A DNA stretch of 64,000 nucleotides, taken from the IMG/VR virus record IMGVR_UViG_3300035188_001352, positions 1-64,000 of that record, one strand, 5' to 3'. Numbering within the stretch: position 1 is the first letter of the stretch; every line of letters starts with the position of its first letter. The notes under the pieces are model-generated. The model saw only the letters and a list, made by a program, of their open reading frames with translations. It had not been told where the DNA came from and did no database searches. Positions 35,020 through 43,444 of the stretch are shown piece by piece. The DNA is from a virus. A program made the position numbers and the translations under genes.

Positions 35020-35679
35020 TTAACGAACGATTGAGAATACTTCACCTTCTTCTACAGCGAAACCTAATGAACCAGCTTGACCTAAGCTAAACGCTTCGTT
35101 AGAAGTACCACCTAAAGTAGCAGCAGAAGTACTTACAGTGTCACCACGTCCGTCACGAGTACCCCAAGCAATGTTGCCAGCAGAGGTTTCTTGACCAGCT
35201 ATACCAAAACCATTTTCGTTTGTACCAGCACCGCTTACAGAACCTACAGCAGCTTCGCTTTCAGCACTCAAAGAAGGGTGATGATAACGATTAGCAGCAT
35301 TAGCTTCAGCAGAACCACCTTGAACAGCAACAGCACTAGTTCCAGCATCTACATAAGCATGTCCAATTGCATCTGATTGGCTAGCAGCCAATACACCGGT
35401 TGAACCTGAAGTAGCAGCCAAAGTTCCAACAGAACCGTGACCAGCTTCAGCAACTGCAGTTGCAGTGTTTTGAGCGCCTGCACCTACGATTTGGTTTGAA
35501 TAAGCTGCACCGTTACCTACAACAGCGATTTCACTACCGGAAGAAACAGAAACACCTGAGAATGAAGAAGTGTCAGTTGAAGTCACACCGTGACCATAGT
35601 GACCATAACCTTCTGCAAACACAGCGCCAGCAGCCAAAGTAGCGATTACAGCAGTTAACATTTTGATTGAAGTTTTCAT
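35020..35679 (-). CDS. exported Gly/Ala/Ser-rich protein
   Basis: A 219-residue protein with a signal peptide (cut after VFA, about residue 22). The mature part is almost all Gly, Ala, Ser, Val, Thr and Asn, with spaced GxxxAxA-like periodicity (VVGNGAAYSNQIVGAGAQNT). It suggests a beta-solenoid, adhesin or amyloid-like secreted protein. The gene is isolated by a hairpin downstream and a 334-base gap upstream. No family is recognised. Confidence 0.65.
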   Translation of the reverse strand: MKTSIKMLTAVIATLAAGAVFAEGYGHYGHGVTSTDTSSFSGVSVSSGSEIAVVGNGAAYSNQIVGAGAQNTATAVAEAGHGSVGTLAATSGSTGVLAASQSDAIGHAYVDAGTSAVAVQGGSAEANAANRYHHPSLSAESEAAVGSVSGAGTNENGFGIAGQETSAGNIAWGTRDGRGDTVSTSAATLGGTSNEAFSLGQAGSLGFAVEEGEVFSIVR

Positions 35680-36013
35680 ATTGAAGTTTTCCTTTGATAA
35701 TTTTAAGTAGAAAAACTATTCATATTATCCTTCTCTCAATTACTCCACATCCATGAAATTTGATTTCATTTCTCAACCGATTTCAAGAGATAAGACAACA
35801 TAAATAGTGTTATATTATTCTCCTCAGAATTACTAAAATAGTTTAGTATTCTCATCGCATAGAAACTATTTTCTCCTCAGTTCAACTCATCGTGCATTGT
35901 TGGGAATAGGTATTCACATACATATCCAACTGTATCCATATCGTGCATATCAAAAATATGCCTCACTAAAATAATCATTGCGACTATTTTTCCTACATTT
36001 CCTTTTGAATCCC
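35680..36013. other. gap with one weak small ORF
   Basis: This 334-base stretch is mostly non-coding. It contains a 33-codon minus-strand ORF at 35877-35978 (begins MIILVRHIFDMHDMD, contains two MHD motifs) with only a distant AGGA. Two GAGGAGA segments (on minus near 35871-35876 and 35819-35824) are each followed by a very short ORF. I do not call a gene. Confidence 0.35.
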
Positions 36014-36388
36014 TTACTTAGACTTGCGATTCCTTGAAATTGTTACAAACCCAACTAATGCAGAACCAAATAACCATACTGCACCTGGCACCGGAACTGA
36101 CGGAACAATTGGGCCACCATTTCCATTACCTACACCGTTATTACCACCACCATTTCCACCGGTTTGCAAATTGCCACCATTGTTATTGCCATTGTTTGTT
36201 TGGATTTGAGTATTACCTGCAAATGGTTGTTTGAAAATTTGTTCATTATGTTCATCATGACGATTGTTATCATGATGATTTTTATCATGACGATTTTTAT
36301 CATGCTTTGATGCCATTACATCAGTAGTTAATACTAATGCAGATAAAGCAGCAGTTACTAACAACGAATTTCTTACCACTCGTCTCAT
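36014..36388 (-). CDS. PEP-CTERM-type exported protein
   Basis: A 124-residue protein with an N-terminal signal peptide (MRRVVRNSLLVTAALSALVL, cut near VMA), a His/Asp/Lys/Asn-rich repeat (HDKNRHDKNHHDNNRHDEHN, about 29-48), a Gly/Asn linker and a C-terminal VPVPGAVWLFGSALVGF then SRNRKSK. That end is a PEP-CTERM-like sorting signal: the short motif, a hydrophobic helix and a basic tail, processed in exosortase-bearing Gram-negatives. The phage gene probably uses the host exosortase. The His-rich part could bind metal. Three promoter-like sites lie upstream. Confidence 0.75.
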   Translation of the reverse strand: MRRVVRNSLLVTAALSALVLTTDVMASKHDKNRHDKNHHDNNRHDEHNEQIFKQPFAGNTQIQTNNGNNNGGNLQTGGNGGGNNGVGNGNGGPIVPSVPVPGAVWLFGSALVGFVTISRNRKSK

Positions 36389-36913
36389 CTCATCTTTACT
36401 CCTCGAACTTATGTGGTTATAAAAACATTTAGTAGATATATTATAAACTAATTTTTTGCAGACTGTATAAATTTTTTCAATCGCTTTAAAATCAGTTTTT
36501 ACAACATTTGTTAGATTTATTATAATCTAGTTTTTTGTCGATGTAAACATTTATTTTTGTGGAACTTTGTAAGAATGTTTTACAATAAAAAACTTGATTA
36601 TTTCCGTTGAAGCAATTTTGTAAATGTTTCAACAGAATATGTGTCTATTATAACAAGTTTTCGCCTGATGTAAATAGTAGATGATGTAGTAAAGCAACAA
36701 TGTTGTAAAGTCCGTTTAGCATTGTTGCCTTACGAGAAAGTTTGACTTCCGTGAGCACTTTAAACTCGCGCTCTCGTCTCCTCAGTTTGATTACACCTAC
36801 TCTATCCATTTTACACTAAAATCCGTAATGTGTATCGAGTCGATGCTATTTTATTTATAGAAGTTGTGATAAATAGCTCTATCATCTAAAACATTGTAGA
36901 ATAACCACATAAC
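36389..36913. promoter_or_regulatory. non-coding regulatory region with tandem promoters
   Basis: No gene is seen in 525 bases. On the minus strand there are three sigma70-like promoters: TATAAT boxes at 36440-36445, 36519-36524 and 36647-36652 with -35 boxes at 36464-36469, 36542-36547 and 36669-36674. The first two lie in a diverged duplication (36424-36478 and 36504-36558). A hairpin (36689-36702 with 36720-36733) lies beyond them. A plus-strand GATAAATA (36868-36875) precedes the gp14-like gene. Confidence 0.6.
36868..36875 (+). promoter_or_regulatory. T4-late-like promoter box for neck operon
   Basis: GATAAATA lies 38 bases before the gp14-like start. This would drive the gp14-gp15 pair. 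Confidence 0.5.
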
Positions 36914-38698
36914 ATGGCCGAAATTACTCCTTATGTTCCACCTGCAGACTTTTGCTTCGGCGATTGGACGATGCAGAATGATTGTACTAAGCTTGATGAA
37001 AAGTTTACTGAGAACCTGATTGCCGAAAGCCTTGAGATAGCAGGTGCCCCAATCAACATTTTCAAGCTACTTGGAGTTCACGAACAAGGCCGATTGATAG
37101 ACCTAACTGGTCAGGGTTACCCACTTTCAAGTGGTGCTGGGGCAGGGTCTGATGCGTCTAATGCATTTGACATTAGCTCAACTTCGTGGCATTCTGCTCA
37201 AGTTGGGTCACTAGTTGTATCGACTCCAGCGTATCTTGGCTACAACTTTGGAACAGTCAAATCAGCGATTACGGGTCAAGCATCAAGTGCTCCACCTGCT
37301 AAGCTTTCGCATCACATCACAACTCTTAAAATCCAACAAGGACCACTTGCTCAAAACCGAGCATTACAAGTCCGTGTTGATAGAGCGACAGGCGAGCTAA
37401 AAGCGTCTAACACATTCATTGGTTCTGGCAACGGACTTTTGGTCAATATCCAACCTGGCTTCAATCCGTCTGAATGTACCATCTTGGTTACTGCATTAAC
37501 GCCTACTTCATTTTCAGTCTTTAGCTCAATTCGTGGTCCTCAGCCTAATGCAACTGTTGGAGTTCATTATGCTAATCAAGATGTTCGCTTTACCATTCAA
37601 CCAGGCAGCATTCCGTTCAGTGTAGGTGATACCTTTACGATAAAACTTGAACTCAATTGGCTTCGCGTAGACATTGTCAATCTACCAAATAGTGCAAATG
37701 TTGAAACTATTGCAATAAGACCTAGTGTGCCTTCACCTTTTTGGCGAATAGTTCCGTTGATGTTCAATGGAGGAATCACTGACTATTGGGAAGTCATAAA
37801 GCTTGAACTGATAGACTATCAATCAACAAACATCAACAACATTCAAGACACTTTGTTCCTTGAAAATCGTGATAGAGACTATGCACAGAACTCCATCACA
37901 CTCAAATGTCAATACCAACCGTTTGATAGCATTGGCGACCTTGGCAAGTTTGGCTTTTCAATCCTTGACCAATATGTCTTTACGTGTTCATTCGCTCGTA
38001 TGGTCCAACTGTTAGGAAGACCCGTTGTAACAGGCGATGTCATTGAAGTGACACCTGAACTTGCATATGACCATAACTTGATGCCTGTTAAAAAGTATCT
38101 TGAAGTCACTGACACTGGATGGAGTGCTGATGGTTATTCTGCTCAATGGAAACCAATGCTTTATCGCTTCCAAGCAATTCAGCTTATTCCTTCTATTGAA
38201 GTACGAGACATTCTTCCAATGCCAGAAGAAGCTGTTCAACGCGTAAGCGATGGTTCTTTCTTCGAGTCTATCACTCAAATTGAAACGACTTCATTACGTG
38301 CAAGCGAAACGACTAAAGTCGAGTCCCAAGCAGCAGTTCCTGAAGTTGGTGAAGACATTACTGATTTAGACACTCGTATCCCTGAACCATGGAAAGATAA
38401 GATAGCTCCTCAGCAAACGAATATGTATGTTGAGAACGGACTTCCACCAAACGGAGAACCTTATGGTGAAGGTTACAAACTTCCAGACATCACGGTTGCA
38501 ACTGATGGTGAATACTATCGCCTCAACTATGAAAGTTCTACAAACATCCCTGCTCGTCTCTATAAGTTTAGCGCAATCAAAAATCGTTGGTTGTATGTTG
38601 AGACTGATAGACGAGGAGAATATTCAAGTCATAAACCCTCGGTTCGTAATGCTCTTATTAGCCTTGGAAGAAGAACTTTACAGGATACTGACATATAA
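36914..38698 (+). CDS. 14: neck protein (T4 gp14-like), enlarged
   Basis: A 594-residue protein. The middle part fits gp14: FGFSILDQYVFTCSFARMV (about 345-363) followed by GDVIEV (about 374-379) and KYLEVTDTGW (about 394-403), matching the 'FGxQxxDxVTLxx...EGDLIYFP' region of gp14 proteins. The first 330 residues contain a beta-rich insertion absent from the 256-residue T4 protein. It follows a late box and overlaps gp15 by one base (TAATG). The conserved gp14-gp15 order supports the call. Confidence 0.65.
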   Translation: MAEITPYVPPADFCFGDWTMQNDCTKLDEKFTENLIAESLEIAGAPINIFKLLGVHEQGRLIDLTGQGYPLSSGAGAGSDASNAFDISSTSWHSAQVGSLVVSTPAYLGYNFGTVKSAITGQASSAPPAKLSHHITTLKIQQGPLAQNRALQVRVDRATGELKASNTFIGSGNGLLVNIQPGFNPSECTILVTALTPTSFSVFSSIRGPQPNATVGVHYANQDVRFTIQPGSIPFSVGDTFTIKLELNWLRVDIVNLPNSANVETIAIRPSVPSPFWRIVPLMFNGGITDYWEVIKLELIDYQSTNINNIQDTLFLENRDRDYAQNSITLKCQYQPFDSIGDLGKFGFSILDQYVFTCSFARMVQLLGRPVVTGDVIEVTPELAYDHNLMPVKKYLEVTDTGWSADGYSAQWKPMLYRFQAIQLIPSIEVRDILPMPEEAVQRVSDGSFFESITQIETTSLRASETTKVESQAAVPEVGEDITDLDTRIPEPWKDKIAPQQTNMYVENGLPPNGEPYGEGYKLPDITVATDGEYYRLNYESSTNIPARLYKFSAIKNRWLYVETDRRGEYSSHKPSVRNALISLGRRTLQDTDI

Positions 38699-39450
38699 TG
38701 ATTACAGAATACTTTTATGCAAAACAACTAAGAAGCTACATTCGTCAATTTTGCGGTATCTTTACAGGACTTACTATTGTCACTGGCATTGGAGAGACCG
38801 GCGAACCTTCAACATATCGCGTTCCGATAGTAGTTGGAAGTAGAGATAGAGTTGTAGCTGCAATTATGTCAGGTAATACTCAAAACAAACCTTTCAGTAT
38901 TCCTATGATGTCAGCGACATTGTCTGGATTGGACTTATCTCCTGAACGTCGCAAAGGAGTTGGCGTAGTTGATAGAAAAGTTTACCTTCCAACTGGTGGC
39001 GTATTTCCTGATGACTTACGCTTGAACAAACGTATCATGCCTATTCCGTATAATGCAAATATGGAACTTGCTGTTTATGCTAGTAACACTGAACAAATGC
39101 ATCAGATGATTGAACAAATTCTAATGCTATTTGACCCAGTTCTACAACTTCAAACTAGCGATGCTCCTTTTGATTGGACTAAGATTACTAGCGTTGAATT
39201 GACAGGTATCAATAATGAAGAGAATTATCCGATTGGAACAGAAAAAAGAATTATAGTTTGGTCGTTCAACTTTTTAGTTCAAATCTACTTATCGGCGCCA
39301 ATGGATATTAGAGATGAAATTATTCGTGAAATCAATATACGTATTGGGAATATGAATGGCATGGCACTAGATGAAGTTGACGCTGACGGCGAATTACAAC
39401 CGTTCCAAGAAGTCTATGGACCTGTTCTTAACATTCATTATGAAGAATAG
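38698..39450 (+). CDS. 15: proximal tail sheath stabiliser (T4 gp15-like)
   Basis: A 250-residue protein that matches T4 gp15 (272 residues) through its length: ITEYFYAKQLRSYIRQFCGIF (about 2-22), YRVPIVVGSRDRV (about 40-52), MELAVYASNTEQMHQMIEQIL and LFDPVL (about 121-149) and KRIIVWSFNFLVQIYL (about 182-197). gp15 caps the tail tube and sheath and joins the tail to the neck. Translation is coupled to gp14. Confidence 0.85.
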   Translation: MITEYFYAKQLRSYIRQFCGIFTGLTIVTGIGETGEPSTYRVPIVVGSRDRVVAAIMSGNTQNKPFSIPMMSATLSGLDLSPERRKGVGVVDRKVYLPTGGVFPDDLRLNKRIMPIPYNANMELAVYASNTEQMHQMIEQILMLFDPVLQLQTSDAPFDWTKITSVELTGINNEENYPIGTEKRIIVWSFNFLVQIYLSAPMDIRDEIIREINIRIGNMNGMALDEVDADGELQPFQEVYGPVLNIHYEE

Positions 39451-39456
39451 TATAAC

Positions 39457-40299
39457 CTACTCAGCCCATCCGCTTTCATCTAAATCATTTTCAATCAATT
39501 CTCGTTGACAAGCAATCATACTTCTTTCTTCTGACTTCAAATGTTTGTTGATAATAGTATTAGCTAGTTTATATTCAGGTGGTATCTCTGTAGATAAATC
39601 TATCGGATAGATATTAAATCTAGTAATCTTTTTCGATTTGAATACACTTAATGGTTGGATATTGTCTTTACCAATTTCAATATTACCTATGCCAAGGGTT
39701 TTAAGATTTGGACATTTTTTCAAAATTGCGGTAATGTCTGAAAACTTTCCAATTCGTAACCATGTCAAAGTATTAGGAAGCCCATCTAATCCAATGATAT
39801 CGCTAACATCCATAGATTGTACTGGCGGACATCCAACAAAAGACTTGATAGGTTTCTTTGAGTCGATTTGAATATCATAAAACCCTGAAGAATCTGTTCC
39901 TGAAATATGTTTAGGACATCCTTCAAAATCTTCAATTTCTACATTCAATAGAACCATAGGACCTAATACAACATGTGGTAATCCAATCATTGAACCGAGT
40001 TCCAAATGACTGACTTCTAATTTTCCTGGAGCAGTATTGAATTGAACAGGAAGTAACCACTTTCCATTATATTCAACTAAAGATTCTTTTGGTCCATTAC
40101 CAAATAAATTTCCTAATATAAGGTCTTTACGAGTTGGATGAACTTCAAGTTCTTTAGAAATCTGAGCTTCAATTTTAGCATCCTTTAACCACTTTTCTAT
40201 TTCTTCCTTAGTTTGATACATCCAAGGTTTAAGATTTGGTTGAAAAGCTGATTTACTAGAAGCAGCTGGTACTTCAGTCAATAGGTCTTGCAATTTCAT
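39457..40299 (-). CDS. array family C2: isolated, long paralog
   Basis: A 280-residue member, convergent with gp15. The head MKLQDLLTEVP has an LTE site. The type 6-like region (NLKPWMYQTKEEIEKW) is followed by LRR-like units (IEDFEGCPKHISG, IKSFVGCPPVQ, GLDGLPNTLTW, LKTLGIGN). The tail is altered at its end (ACQRELIENDLDESGWAE). Both isolated members lie convergently behind tail or neck genes. A late-like box (GAATAAATAG) precedes it. Confidence 0.8.
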   Translation of the reverse strand: MKLQDLLTEVPAASSKSAFQPNLKPWMYQTKEEIEKWLKDAKIEAQISKELEVHPTRKDLILGNLFGNGPKESLVEYNGKWLLPVQFNTAPGKLEVSHLELGSMIGLPHVVLGPMVLLNVEIEDFEGCPKHISGTDSSGFYDIQIDSKKPIKSFVGCPPVQSMDVSDIIGLDGLPNTLTWLRIGKFSDITAILKKCPNLKTLGIGNIEIGKDNIQPLSVFKSKKITRFNIYPIDLSTEIPPEYKLANTIINKHLKSEERSMIACQRELIENDLDESGWAE

Positions 40300-40338
40300 A
40301 ACGAAAAATAGTAGTAGTTAAAATATACTACTATTTAT

Positions 40339-40671
40339 TCACTTCTTCCACCCACGTTCCCGTTCATAGTTATCTCTAAAATACTCTGGTGGAGTATATG
40401 TAAAATGTGGTAAGTCTTCGCGTGCAGTTTGCGGTAATTGAACCAATGATTTTACATAACCATCAGCTCCAACTCGAATGCCATTGTACTTTGACAATTC
40501 TTCGTATGTCATAGCTGGTTCATCAGAACCATAAATGTATTGAACATTACTATATTCCATTCGACCATAGCCATTACTTCCATAACCTCCAGAAGTAGAC
40601 ATACATCCGGTGAAAGCAATTGAAGAAGTAAGTGCTAAAGCAATAACTTTGTTGACTGATGAAGTGTTCAT
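40339..40671 (-). CDS. small lipoprotein
   Basis: A 110-residue protein with a signal sequence and lipobox FTGC (Cys about residue 23), a Gly/Tyr-rich stretch (SGGYGSNGYGRMEYS) and a Pro/Tyr/Glu-rich C-terminus. It is a probable envelope lipoprotein. It has its own sigma70-like promoter (40706-40733). The function is unknown. Confidence 0.65.
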   Translation of the reverse strand: MNTSSVNKVIALALTSSIAFTGCMSTSGGYGSNGYGRMEYSNVQYIYGSDEPAMTYEELSKYNGIRVGADGYVKSLVQLPQTAREDLPHFTYTPPEYFRDNYERERGWKK

Positions 40672-40705
40672 GTGATAAAGTCCTCCTGTTCTAGAATATG
40701 GTTCT

Positions 40706-40733
40706 ATTGTATAACAGTTAGCAAAAATGTAAA
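40706..40733 (-). promoter_or_regulatory. sigma70-like promoter
   Basis: On the minus strand TTTACA (40728-40733), 16-base spacer, TACAAT (40706-40711). It lies 35 bases upstream of the lipoprotein gene. Confidence 0.6.
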
Positions 40734-40802
40734 TAGCTAAAAGTGATTACCGGTTATCAGATTTATAAAAAAGATATTTTTTGCTAAAAAAGTTGGATAA
40801 GT

Positions 40803-40810
40803 CATAAATA
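40803..40810 (+). promoter_or_regulatory. T4-late-like promoter box for tail sheath
   Basis: CATAAATA lies 48 bases before the sheath ATG, and a good AGGAG ribosome site follows at 40846-40850. Confidence 0.45.
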
Positions 40811-40857
40811 ATATATCAAACAAATTACAATTTCAAATATGAAATAGGAGAATTCTT

Positions 40858-42822
40858 ATGTCAATGGTTAGTCCAGGTGTTTCAGTTACTATTACTGATC
40901 AATCTTTTTATATACCGGCTTCTGCTTCAACAGTTCCGCTAATTTTTATCGCAACTCGTGCAAATAAGCTTCAACCTGATGGTGTTCATATTGCAGCAGG
41001 TACTAATGAACATAGTGTAGTTCGTACGATTACATCTATTGGGCAATCAGTAGAAACTTATGGTATTCCATATTTCTGGAAAGATAATAGTGGAGCTGGA
41101 GAACCTGCACAGTATCATGGCGATTGCCGAAATGAGTATGGATTGTTTGCATTGAACCAATTCTTAGGAATAGGTAATCTTGCATATGTAGTTCGTGCTA
41201 ACATTGACTTGACTGATAGTCCTCGTCAATTTATTTCGGCTGGTATTCCTGTATATGATGCAGGCTCATATAATTATGTAGGTGTTGGTAATGGTACTCT
41301 TTCAGCTATATCTGTGCCTTCTGCATTGAAAGAACCAGAATCATTTACTTTAGTATGTATTGGCTTACAAGGAACCGATACTATTGGTAACGAATCATTT
41401 ACAATCACCGGTTCAAAATCAGGAATGATTGGTGTAGCTAAAGCCAATGGTACTGCATTTGTTCACAGTAATATACAGTTGACAATAACTAATGGCGCTA
41501 CCGTATTCAAGCCGGGTGATTACTTTGAATTCAATACTGTTTACGCAGCTAAAAAAGGTACATCAGCAATGACTGGTCTTGCGTATACTGACTTTACTGT
41601 TGGACCAATGACAGGTAATGGTACGTTGATTGACTTAGTTCCTGAAGCTAATGCTGTTGAAGAAAACTTTATTGTTGAGTTTCTTGATGCAACAAACTTC
41701 AAAGTTATCGGATATCATCCGGTGACTAACGCAATTACAACAACTGGTCAATTCGGCACAGTTGGTGGTTCTACCCCATTCATTGACGTTGCAGGTAAAA
41801 TATCGTTTACTATTTTAGCAGGTTCGACTGCTTTTGCTGCAGGTGACGCATTTGCAATAGAATTTGATCAAGTTCAAAACATGAATCCTCTTGGTTTTGA
41901 TGATGCAACTCGTCGTCTTGCAATTAGAACTGCACTTCAAGCTGAAATCAATAGTAACCAAGATGTAAGATCGGAAATCTTTGAATACAACTTGATTCTT
42001 TGCCCTGGTTATCCTGAAGTTGTTGATGAGCTTGATTCATTGAATGATAGTATTAGTAATGAAGCATTTGTGATTGCTGATGTTCCTGTAACTAAAACTC
42101 CAGAACAAGCTGCTAACTGGGCTAATACTTCTGAGCGTATCAAAAAATCTACGATTGCGTATTACTATCCATGGTGCTTATCTTCTAATCTTGACGGTTA
42201 CAATGTTCTTGTGGCTCCATCAGGAACTGCATTAAGAACCTTTGCATTTTCTGATAATGCTTCAGAACTTTGGTTTGCTCCAGCCGGTCTTCGTCGTGGT
42301 ACAGTATCTGGAGTTGAAAGTGTAGGTTATGTTACCGGAACATTAGGACTTCCAACAACTTACGTTCAAGTCAATTTGAACCAAGGTCAACGTGATGCAT
42401 TATATGACTTCTTCAAGAACATCAATCCAATCGTGTTTTTCCCAACTCGCGGCTTGGTTATCTGGGGTCAAAAAACTTCATACAACGCTACTTCTGCTCG
42501 TGACCGTATCAATGTTGAAAGATTACTATGCTACATTCGTCGCTCATTACGTAAAGCGAGTATGCCATTCTTGTTTGAACCAAATGATCAACCAACTCGT
42601 GATGATATCAAAGCAATGATTGATGGGTTCCTTGGTGATATTATGATGAGACGTGGATTGTATGACTTCGTAACATTATGCGATAGTAGCAATAATACTC
42701 CAGCTAGAATTGATAGAAATGAACTTTGGGTTGACATTGGAATAAAACCAATGAAAGCTGTAGAATTTATTATCATTCCAATTCGAGTATTGTCTACTGG
42801 TGCTAAGATGGGAACTGCCTAA
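40858..42822 (+). CDS. 18: tail sheath protein (T4 gp18-like)
   Basis: A 654-residue contractile sheath subunit, almost the same length as T4 gp18 (659). The N-terminus MSMVSPGVSVTITDQSFY is the usual sheath start, and the C-terminal domain is characteristic (INPIVFFPTRGLVIWGQKT, about 520-538; NVERLLCYIRRSLRKAS; RNELWVDIGIKPMKAVEFI, about 620-638). The middle part is a variable beta-rich surface domain. It has a strong ribosome site and a terminator right after the stop. Confidence 0.93.
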   Translation: MSMVSPGVSVTITDQSFYIPASASTVPLIFIATRANKLQPDGVHIAAGTNEHSVVRTITSIGQSVETYGIPYFWKDNSGAGEPAQYHGDCRNEYGLFALNQFLGIGNLAYVVRANIDLTDSPRQFISAGIPVYDAGSYNYVGVGNGTLSAISVPSALKEPESFTLVCIGLQGTDTIGNESFTITGSKSGMIGVAKANGTAFVHSNIQLTITNGATVFKPGDYFEFNTVYAAKKGTSAMTGLAYTDFTVGPMTGNGTLIDLVPEANAVEENFIVEFLDATNFKVIGYHPVTNAITTTGQFGTVGGSTPFIDVAGKISFTILAGSTAFAAGDAFAIEFDQVQNMNPLGFDDATRRLAIRTALQAEINSNQDVRSEIFEYNLILCPGYPEVVDELDSLNDSISNEAFVIADVPVTKTPEQAANWANTSERIKKSTIAYYYPWCLSSNLDGYNVLVAPSGTALRTFAFSDNASELWFAPAGLRRGTVSGVESVGYVTGTLGLPTTYVQVNLNQGQRDALYDFFKNINPIVFFPTRGLVIWGQKTSYNATSARDRINVERLLCYIRRSLRKASMPFLFEPNDQPTRDDIKAMIDGFLGDIMMRRGLYDFVTLCDSSNNTPARIDRNELWVDIGIKPMKAVEFIIIPIRVLSTGAKMGTA

Positions 42823-42827
42823 ATTAG

Positions 42828-42858
42828 AAAAAAAGGGGGATTTAAATCCCCCTTTTTT
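42828..42858. terminator. bidirectional rho-independent terminator
   Basis: A perfect inverted repeat (AAAAAGGGGGATTT with AAATCCCCCTTTTT) with A- and T-runs at its ends lies between the convergent sheath gene (+) and the 42861 gene (-). It can terminate both. Confidence 0.9.
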
Positions 42859-42860
42859 AT

Positions 42861-43349
42861 TCATAAAGATTTGTTTTTGCAGGTAAAGTACTTTTGTAAA
42901 AGCTGAACTAGTTTTACATCATTTACTGGAAATGAAGCAGTTTCAGCAGTTCTTCCACCAACCATTCTTTCTATTGAAGAAGTAGTTTCACCATGTTTTA
43001 GGATAAAGCTATGGTCGTTATCTTGAAATAATTTCGGTGCAATATCATATACGATTGAAGGTAGTAGAATACCAATGGCAACATATTCTTCAGTATTCTC
43101 ATCATTACTACTTTCAACAATATAAGAGCCGTTTGATAAATTAGTAAGTTCTTTGAAAATGTTTGCCATTGCAAACTTATTATTTCCTGCAGAAGCTAAT
43201 GAAACAAATCGATGAAAGTTCATCCAACCTGAAATAGCTTGACTCGGTGTATGAGTATTTTGATAGACTAATTTGCTGATTATCTTTTCAGCATGTGCTG
43301 CAACTATTGACATTGAAATAGTTGAATTGAATAGGATGAATAGTTTCAT
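42861..43349 (-). CDS. exported hypothetical protein
   Basis: A 162-residue protein with a probable signal peptide (MKLFILFNSTISMSIVAAHA). The mature part is helical with no recognised motif. It ends at a shared terminator. It is probably periplasmic and the function is unknown. Confidence 0.6.
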   Translation of the reverse strand: MKLFILFNSTISMSIVAAHAEKIISKLVYQNTHTPSQAISGWMNFHRFVSLASAGNNKFAMANIFKELTNLSNGSYIVESSNDENTEEYVAIGILLPSIVYDIAPKLFQDNDHSFILKHGETTSSIERMVGGRTAETASFPVNDVKLVQLLQKYFTCKNKSL

Positions 43350-43395
43350 ATGGTTTTATGTTATGATAGTGAAGAACAGATCTATTTACATAAAC

Positions 43396-43430
43396 AAAAA
43401 GGAGGAGAGATTTTACTCTCTCCTTCTTTC
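43396..43430 (-). terminator. rho-independent terminator after protease gene
   Basis: On the minus strand a GGAGAGAG-type stem (43401-43410 with 43415-43425) is followed by a U-run (43396-43400). It lies a few bases after the metzincin stop. Confidence 0.75.
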
Positions 43431-43444
43431 GTTAGGTTATTGAT

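Noticed and set aside
35877-35978. 33-codon ORF (MIILVRHIF...)
   Set aside because: The ribosome site is 12 bases away and weak, and nothing else supports it. It is mentioned with the gap but not called.
38427-38843. 138-codon frame across the gp14/gp15 junction
   Set aside because: It is out of frame with two well-supported virion genes and has no protein-like pattern.
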